A DNA stretch of 11,718 bases from Chloroflexota bacterium (lineage in GTDB: Bacteria > Chloroflexota > Anaerolineae > Promineifilales > Promineifilaceae): NCBI GenBank assembly GCA_008501785.1, contig QQUD01001040.1, forward strand, positions 1 to 11,718, in the 5' to 3' direction. Shown here in pieces: positions 1 to 4,912 of the stretch (position 1 is its first letter; every line of letters begins with the position of its first letter). Both the position numbers and the translations under genes were made by a program. The notes under the pieces were generated by a model. That model did no database searches and was not told where the DNA came from. It saw only the letters and a list, made by a program, of their open reading frames with translations.

Positions 1-903
1 TGCACTGAGCGGAGAATCGTAGGTGTCATATCCAGCGTATGGATTTTCGCCGTAGGCTCGATTGAAGCCCGTTTCACGTGAAAGGATGGTGCCATCCGGG
101 AAAGCTGCTTTAAAATCTGCAAAGCTGACTAAGCTTGATGGCAGGAAAGTGAGTTGTTTACCACTGTGATTGCCAACAATGCCTTCACCCGTAAATTGCT
201 GCCACAGGCTTTCGTCAGTGCGATCGTACATGATTAGGTCAGAGTTGCGCAGCAGGCCCGAAACGCCAAATTCGACAACTTCACCATCAACAACACGTTC
301 AAATACGATGGCAGAATTACACAACGGGCAAAATGTAACCACAACGGGTTCATCCCCAACAGTATCATTTACAATTTCATGCCAGGTGATAACATGCAGT
401 GGGTAGGCACGAGCATCGCCATTGATTTCAAGAGCAATTACCGGTTCCACGTCAACAAGCCATTCCTCTGCTTCAGAAATGGACACAAAGGTGGGGAAAT
501 CAATGGAGGGAATGCCGTCCCGTGGAGGACCGCCAGAAAGAATGTCTGCGTAATCGATGGTGTGTAAGTTCCAATTGGTATTCCAAGTTGAAGTTAGGTT
601 ACGTAGTCTGTCTCCCCGGTCGTCAGTGGTGAAGATAGTGGTTCCGTTTTCTGTCACGATTTGGTCCTTGTTTGGGGAAACGGCCGTTTCTTCTTCAGTC
701 ACATCTTCTTGGGGGGAAACGGCCGTTTCCACACTCGTCGGCTCCGGTTCATCAGTCGGCTCGGGAGCATCGGTGGCAGCTGATACCCCCTCATCCTCAA
801 CCCAACCTTCAGACTCGCTGCTGGTCACCCCCGTACAGGCAACTGCAAACAAAAGTAGTAATAAACTTATTAAAGACCAATGCCTTTTTAACACGCTGTG
901 CAT
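1..903 (-). CDS. DUF3179-family lipoprotein with intact CPLC motif (3' end outside window)
   Basis: Reading leftwards from an ATG at 903, the frame stays open for 301 codons to the window edge, so the C-terminus is missing. A clear Shine-Dalgarno sequence AAGGAG lies 8 nt upstream (912-917). The N-terminus is a short basic stretch, a Leu-rich core and a lipobox (FAVAC, Cys23), so the protein should be lipid-anchored outside the membrane. An acidic, low-complexity linker of about 60 residues follows and contains ETAVSP twice. The globular part resembles DUF3179: INGDARAYPLHVITWHEIVND, then VVVTFCPLCNSAIVFER with Cys192 and Cys195, then FGVSGLLRNSDLIMYDR and WWQ-like LWQQFTGEGIVG. The molecular function of DUF3179 is not established; the CxxC pair suggests a redox or metal role (inference). 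It is divergent from a second DUF3179 gene at 1050. Confidence 0.88.
   Translation of the reverse strand, partial: MHSVLKRHWSLISLLLLLFAVACTGVTSSESEGWVEDEGVSAATDAPEPTDEPEPTSVETAVSPQEDVTEEETAVSPNKDQIVTENGTTIFTTDDRGDRLRNLTSTWNTNWNLHTIDYADILSGGPPRDGIPSIDFPTFVSISEAEEWLVDVEPVIALEINGDARAYPLHVITWHEIVNDTVGDEPVVVTFCPLCNSAIVFERVVDGEVVEFGVSGLLRNSDLIMYDRTDESLWQQFTGEGIVGNHSGKQLTFLPSSLVSFADFKAAFPDGTILSRETGFNRAYGENPYAGYDTYDSPLSA
677..690. repeat. Iterated palindrome GAAACGGCCGTTTC
   Basis: This 14-bp perfect palindrome codes for ETAVS in the linker of the left DUF3179 lipoprotein. Confidence 0.85.
715..730. repeat. Iterated palindrome GGAAACGGCCGTTTCC
   Basis: This 16-bp perfect palindrome lies 38 bp from the previous one, in the same linker and the same frame, and again codes for ETAVS. 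Confidence 0.85.
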
Positions 904-1049
904 GAATAGATCTCCTTGTGGTAAAAAAATTTTCAGGTAAATGTTGGACAACACCAAAAACTTTTCTATTTCTATTATTCATAAACAACTCATTCTGACT
1001 GTGAGGTGTCGTACATGAAAAGTGAAGGTGTTTTGTTAAAGTAAAAGTT
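904..1049. promoter_or_regulatory. Divergent intergenic region between the two DUF3179 genes
   Basis: This AT-rich 146-bp gap separates two genes transcribed away from each other and must hold both promoters. The leftward gene has a good ribosome binding site here (912-917). The rightward gene has none that I can see: its ATG at 1050 is preceded by an A/T-rich stretch with no GGAG. No convincing -35/-10 pair or operator was found by eye. Confidence 0.5.
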
Positions 1050-2048
1050 ATGGTTTCAAAACAAAACGTTTTTATTTTTTCAATCATCTGGGTTTTGACG
1101 GCCTGTAGCGGTGTTGCTGGAAATGGTGTGCCAGTGCCAACTGTACCTGCGGCTGTCACGAACGAGCGAATTGATGACACGTTCGACCATAACTTTCAGC
1201 AGTGGGCGCGAAACGATGCCATTCCACCTATCTATGACCCCGAATTTGCCAAAGCCAGCCGGGTCGATCTGCGTGATGATGAATTGGTGATGGGTGTGAC
1301 ACTGGGCGGTGCAGCCAAAGCATATCCAGTGACCACACTTCAGTTTAGAGAAATGGTCAACGATGAACTGGCAGGTATTCCCATTTTGGTCACGTGGTGA
1401 CCGATTTGCTACACCGGTCTCGTGCATGACCGGCGTATAAATGGTGAAACATTTACCTTTGGCAACGCTAGTTCGTTGTACATGAGCGCGATGACATGGT
1501 GGGATCATGAAACGCGGTCGGTGTGGTCACAGCCGTGGGGACGCGCCATTGAAGGCAATTTGAAAGGTGTGGAGCTGTTTCTGCTGCCATCTCAGGTGAC
1601 AACCTGGGAAAGCTGGCGCTCTCAGCATCCAAACACGCTTGTGATGACAAATGACAGCGCGCTCATGCCCAATTTTAAAGTGCCATTTTATTCAGGTTTT
1701 GTGATTGGAGTGACGTTAGCTGGAGATGCCAAGGCATTTCGATATGATGAAGTAGCGCAAACGAAATTGGTGAATGATCAGCTTGGAAATGTGCCTATTT
1801 TGATTTGGGCAGCAGACAACAGCTATCACACATATATCCGCGACATTGGCACGCAAACACTCACATTTGTGTGGGAAAACGATCAGCTTGTTGATGTGGA
1901 AACTGGCTCTACCTGGAACGTCGTGCGCGGACTGGCTGAGGATGGCCCGTTACGTGGGCAGGTGTTACAAGCACTTCCCAGCCTGACTGCATATGAAGAT
2001 CATTGGTTTGATTTTTATCCAGAATCTGTTGTGTGGGGACAAGAGTAG
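1050..2048 (+). CDS. DUF3179-family lipoprotein, candidate selenoprotein (in-frame TGA at codon 117)
   Basis: One reading frame runs from ATG 1050 to TAG 2046-2048 (332 residues) with a single internal TGA at 1398-1400. The frame does not shift at the TGA, and both sides are plainly one DUF3179 protein. The N-terminus is a lipoprotein signal with lipobox LTAC (Cys19). The core reads GVTLGGAAKAYPVTTLQF, then PILVTW-(TGA)-PICYTGLVHDR. The aligned segment of the neighbouring homologue reads VVVTFCPLCNSAIVFER, so the TGA replaces the first Cys and the second (Cys120) is kept. A hairpin starts 10 nt after the TGA. The second half (from about residue 215) repeats the fold pattern (GVTLAGDAKAF, VNDQLGNVPILIW) without a CxxC. 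Reading TGA as selenocysteine gives a UxxC redox motif. The alternatives are a nonsense mutation TGC to TGA or a base-call error. The start has no visible Shine-Dalgarno, but an in-frame stop at 1023-1025 limits any upstream extension. Confidence 0.75.
1398..1400 (+). other. In-frame TGA at the conserved first Cys of CxxC (putative Sec codon)
   Basis: The codon sits between TGG (Trp116) and CCG (Pro118). TGA differs from the Cys codon TGC by one base. TGA is used as a normal stop elsewhere in the window (10157-10159 and 11155-11157), so a genome-wide recoding of TGA is unlikely and local recoding would need a signal. Confidence 0.7.
1410..1437 (+). promoter_or_regulatory. Hairpin downstream of the TGA, candidate bacterial SECIS element
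   Basis: CCGGTC (1414-1419) pairs perfectly with GACCGG (1428-1433). After one A-C mismatch, 1410-1412 pairs with 1435-1437. The apical loop is the 8-nt UCGUGCAU (1420-1427), starting 19 nt after the TGA. As I recall, bacterial SECIS hairpins have loops 16-37 nt after the UGA, which fits. A G is usually expected in the first two loop positions; here it is third, so the match is partial. The element lies inside the coding sequence, as in bacteria it must. Confidence 0.55.
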
Positions 2049-2056
2049 AGAAAGAC

Positions 2057-2088
2057 AGAAACCGGGTTTTCTGAAAACCCCGGTTTCT
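2057..2088. terminator. Hairpin between convergent genes, likely shared terminator
   Basis: AGAAACCGGGTTTT (2057-2070) pairs with the right arm 2074-2088 over 14 bp with one bulged C (2078) and a 3-nt loop. It fills most of the 52-bp gap between the TAG of the DUF3179 gene and the TAA of the permease gene, which face each other. There is no long T-run, so it may be an extragenic palindrome that also stops or protects both transcripts. Confidence 0.6.
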
Positions 2089-2100
2089 ATCGTAGAAGTG

Positions 2101-3276
2101 TTACCTGTTCCGTGTTGCCACGTCAAAAATAACGGCCGCTGCCAGCACAGCACCACGCACCATATATTGATAAGAAATACCAATCCCCATCAAGTTCATA
2201 CCACTCGTCAGCGAAGCCATCACCAGCGCCCCAATCAGCGCCCCGGTCACTTTACCAACCCCACCAGCAGCAGAAACACCACCAACAAAGGCCGCCGCAA
2301 TCGCGTCTAGCTCAAACAGCGTCCCAGCCGTTGTTGTCGCCGATTGCAAACGAGAGGCAAACATCATGCCAGATAGCGCCGCCAGCATTCCCATCTGCCC
2401 AAAAATGACATAGGTGATGCGTTTCACATCTACACCACTCAGTTCGGCCGCTTCTGGATTTCCACCGACAGCATAAATGTGCCGTCCCAACACAGTGCGA
2501 TTCGTCACAAAGTGGTAGATTCCCACAACGAGCAACATCACCACGACTGTCCAAGAAAAACCATTGAAGCCAGCAAGCACCCATGTCATCCCGCCGATCA
2601 GGAGGGAGACAAAAACGAGCTTGAGGATAAAAATATTGGGGGACAGCACCTCGAAGTCGTAGGATTGTTTGGTTTTACGGCCGTTTAGTTCACCCACAAT
2701 ATTCAAAACAATAGCCACAATCCCGATTAGCAAAGTTAGTTTATGCAGTTCCGGTAAAAAGCTGCCAGGAATATCCGGTATAAATCCATTACCAATCGCA
2801 TTGAAAATATCATTAGAAATAATGATGGTGCCTGTCTTTTCAGTCACAACCAGAATAGCACCACGATAAATTAGGAACCCGGCCAATGTCGCTACGAAGG
2901 CGGGAATACGCATCTGGGCGACTAAAAAGCCTGGAACTAGACCAAGCAAAAGACCCATCAGCATGACCGCAGGAATAACAATAAAAACTGGCCACCCCCA
3001 GGAAGACATGGCAATGGCCGCAACTGCCCCCAAAAAGCCAGCAAGAAACCCTACCGAAAGGTCAATATGCCGGATGACAATAATCAGCGTCATCCCAATT
3101 CCTAGCACCGCAATATAACCAGTTTGGTTCAGCAAATTGCTTAGATTTCGTGACGATATAAAAATACCATCTGTCAATACAGCGAAAACAGCCCAAATAA
3201 TGAAAAGGGCAATAAACATCCCGTAATCACGGATGTTTTCCCGGAGCACTTTACGTAGATCTTGCATGAAAGACAT
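2101..3276 (-). CDS. gguB: CUT2-family sugar ABC transporter permease (GguB/MmsB-like)
   Basis: This 391-residue integral membrane protein forms the membrane channel of the importer encoded with the two genes upstream. It is strongly hydrophobic, with about eight to ten membrane segments. Family landmarks visible are RHIDLSVG near residues 69-76 (usually GHIDLSVG), a region around RIPAFVATLAGFLIYRG, GRHIYAVGGNPEAAELSGV in the cytoplasmic loop that contacts the ATPase, and the C-terminal DAIAAAFVGGVSAAGGVG. Length and motifs match the GguB/MmsB branch of the BPD_transp_2 family rather than RbsC, which is shorter. It has a good ribosome site GAGGAG (3284-3289), 7 nt before ATG 3276, and lies 41 nt after the ATPase stop codon as the last gene of the operon. 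Sugar specificity cannot be read from the permease. Confidence 0.92.
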   Translation of the reverse strand: MSFMQDLRKVLRENIRDYGMFIALFIIWAVFAVLTDGIFISSRNLSNLLNQTGYIAVLGIGMTLIIVIRHIDLSVGFLAGFLGAVAAIAMSSWGWPVFIVIPAVMLMGLLLGLVPGFLVAQMRIPAFVATLAGFLIYRGAILVVTEKTGTIIISNDIFNAIGNGFIPDIPGSFLPELHKLTLLIGIVAIVLNIVGELNGRKTKQSYDFEVLSPNIFILKLVFVSLLIGGMTWVLAGFNGFSWTVVVMLLVVGIYHFVTNRTVLGRHIYAVGGNPEAAELSGVDVKRITYVIFGQMGMLAALSGMMFASRLQSATTTAGTLFELDAIAAAFVGGVSAAGGVGKVTGALIGALVMASLTSGMNLMGIGISYQYMVRGAVLAAAVIFDVATRNR

Positions 3277-3317
3277 TTTATTTCTCCTCAGTAAATAGCA
3301 GGTTTTAATTCCTCTTG

Positions 3318-4844
3318 TTAGTTCCTGGTTGCCAGATGCATAATGCGTTCTTGTGTGGCTTCCTCGATGGGTAACTCACCAGTGATATTCCCTGAGGATA
3401 AAACATAGACCCGATCGCTCATTCCCAAAATTTCGGGCAGTTCCGAAGAAATCATAATAATGCTCATTCCTTCTTCAACCAAGCGGTTCATGATCGTGTA
3501 AATTTCAAACTTTGCACCAACATCAATGCCCCGAGTTGGTTCATCCAATATCAGCACATTCGGTTTAACAAATAGCCATTTTGCCACAGAGACTTTTTGC
3601 TGGTTTCCACCACTCAAGTTGCGCACGATTTGCTCAATGCTGGGTGTCTTGATGTTGATTGATTTTCTATACTCATTAGCAGCGGCAATTTCTGCGTTTT
3701 CGTTTACCACCCAACGCTCTGAAATATCCTGCAAATTAGCCAGGGTAATATTTTGCTTAATATCCTGCATTAAGATCAGACCGTTGCCCTTTCTGTCTTC
3801 AGATACATAAGCAAGACCGGCCTGAATCGCTTCCCGAGGATGCTTGAAATGGTGCTTTTGGCCCTTGATCAGCATTTCTCCAGTAATCTGATAGCCATCA
3901 GGATTTCCAAAAAGGCTCAAAGCTAATTCAGTACGACCAGACCCCATTAATCCAGCCACACCGACAATTTCGCCCTTTTTCACAGTGAGGGCAGCACCTT
4001 TGAGAATGGTACGTTCCAACGAAGAATCATACGCATTCCAATCTTTCACTTCAAACACGACTTCGTCAGAAATCTGGTGGTCACGCGGGGGGTAAATATT
4101 ATCAATTTCACGACCAACCATGTGCTTAATAAGTGCCCTTTCCGTGACTTCACCTTTATGGGCGTCCAGTGTCACAATCGTCTGACCATCACGTAGCACA
4201 GTTACAGAGTCGGAGATTGCGATAACCTCTTTCAGCTTGTGGGTGATCATGATGCAAGTGACGCCTTTATCACGTAGACCGCGCAATAAATCGAGTAGGT
4301 TGTCGGAATCATCTTCATTTAAAGCAGCAGTCGGTTCGTCCAAAATTAATAGCTTGACATCTTTGCTCAACGACTTAGCGATTTCCACTAATTGTTGTTT
4401 GCCAACCCCAAGTTCTTTTAACTTCACGTCTGGATTCACATCCAACTGCACTTTTTTCAACATTTCGGTGGCACGTTTGATGGTTTCATTCCAGTCGATT
4501 AGCTGGCCGTTACTGATTTCATTTCCGAGAAAGATGTTTTCATAAACAGTCAGCTCTGGTACAAGCGCCAATTCCTGGTAAATGATGCTAATACCAGTTT
4601 GTTCACTGTCACGAATATTGTTAAATCGCTGGCTTTGGCCATCGAATATAATATCGCCTTCGTATTGCCCAAACGGATAAACCCCGCTGAGAACCTTCAT
4701 CAGCGTCGATTTGCCAGCACCATTTTCCCCGACCAAACAGTGAATTTCACCACGCTTGACGCTAAACGTTACATCGTCTAACGCCTTTACACCGGGGAAT
4801 TCCTTGGTGATGTTTTTCATTTCCAAAATAGGGACGTCATTCAT
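3318..4844 (-). CDS. gguA: CUT2-family sugar ABC transporter ATPase with two nucleotide-binding domains (GguA/MmsA-like)
   Basis: The protein has 508 residues and powers sugar import by ATP hydrolysis at the cytoplasmic face. The first domain has Walker A GENGAGKS (residues 39-46), Q-loop IIYQELALVPELTVYENIFLGNE, a signature LGVGKQQ, Walker B LLILDEPTAAL and switch His in MITHKL. The second, from about residue 260, has the relaxed Walker A GLMGSGRTE typical of this family, signature LSGGNQQK, Walker B VLILDEPTRGID and Ser in place of the switch His, also usual here. The start at 4844 (MNDVPILEM) is preferred over an upstream in-frame ATG at 4883: a GGAG lies 6 nt before it (4851-4854), homologues begin at this point, and the longer version would begin inside a 28-bp palindrome. 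It lies 68 nt after the receptor gene. Confidence 0.93.
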   Translation of the reverse strand: MNDVPILEMKNITKEFPGVKALDDVTFSVKRGEIHCLVGENGAGKSTLMKVLSGVYPFGQYEGDIIFDGQSQRFNNIRDSEQTGISIIYQELALVPELTVYENIFLGNEISNGQLIDWNETIKRATEMLKKVQLDVNPDVKLKELGVGKQQLVEIAKSLSKDVKLLILDEPTAALNEDDSDNLLDLLRGLRDKGVTCIMITHKLKEVIAISDSVTVLRDGQTIVTLDAHKGEVTERALIKHMVGREIDNIYPPRDHQISDEVVFEVKDWNAYDSSLERTILKGAALTVKKGEIVGVAGLMGSGRTELALSLFGNPDGYQITGEMLIKGQKHHFKHPREAIQAGLAYVSEDRKGNGLILMQDIKQNITLANLQDISERWVVNENAEIAAANEYRKSINIKTPSIEQIVRNLSGGNQQKVSVAKWLFVKPNVLILDEPTRGIDVGAKFEIYTIMNRLVEEGMSIIMISSELPEILGMSDRVYVLSSGNITGELPIEEATQERIMHLATRN

Positions 4845-4850
4845 AATCAA

Positions 4851-4854
4851 CTCC
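4851..4854 (-). promoter_or_regulatory. Ribosome binding site that fixes the ATPase start
   Basis: GGAG on the minus strand lies 6 nt upstream of ATG 4844. It supports the 508-residue product over the 521-residue reading from 4883. Confidence 0.7.
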
Positions 4855-4873
4855 AGGGGAAACTTTGGAAAGC

Positions 4874-4901
4874 GTAGGGTCATGGCATGCCATGACCCTA
4901 C
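4874..4901. repeat. 28-bp perfect palindrome between receptor and ATPase genes
   Basis: The arms GTAGGGTCATGGCA and TGCCATGACCCTAC are perfect complements with no spacer. In the mRNA this would form a stable hairpin 12 nt after the receptor stop codon. No T-run follows in the direction of transcription, so a full terminator is unlikely. Position and form suit an mRNA-stabilising or partly terminating element that keeps receptor levels above those of the ATPase and permease, as known for REP elements in other binding-protein operons. It could also be a dispersed extragenic palindrome. Confidence 0.75.
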
Positions 4902-4912
4902 CGAACTGTATT

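Noticed and set aside
1050..1400. A short 116-residue protein ending at the TGA, with a separate gene starting at ATG 1422.
   Set aside because: Both parts belong to one DUF3179 domain in one frame, and the CxxC motif spans the TGA. A second gene starting at 1422 would lack the domain's N-terminal half and has no good ribosome site.
1398..1400. Genome-wide reassignment of TGA to Trp or Gly.
   Set aside because: ApbE and the polyferredoxin both end in TGA at the expected family length, the latter in an ATGA overlap, so TGA is a normal stop here.
4845..4883. A longer ATPase starting at ATG 4883.
   Set aside because: That ATG lies inside the 28-bp palindrome and has no ribosome site, while ATG 4844 has GGAG at the right distance and fits the family start.
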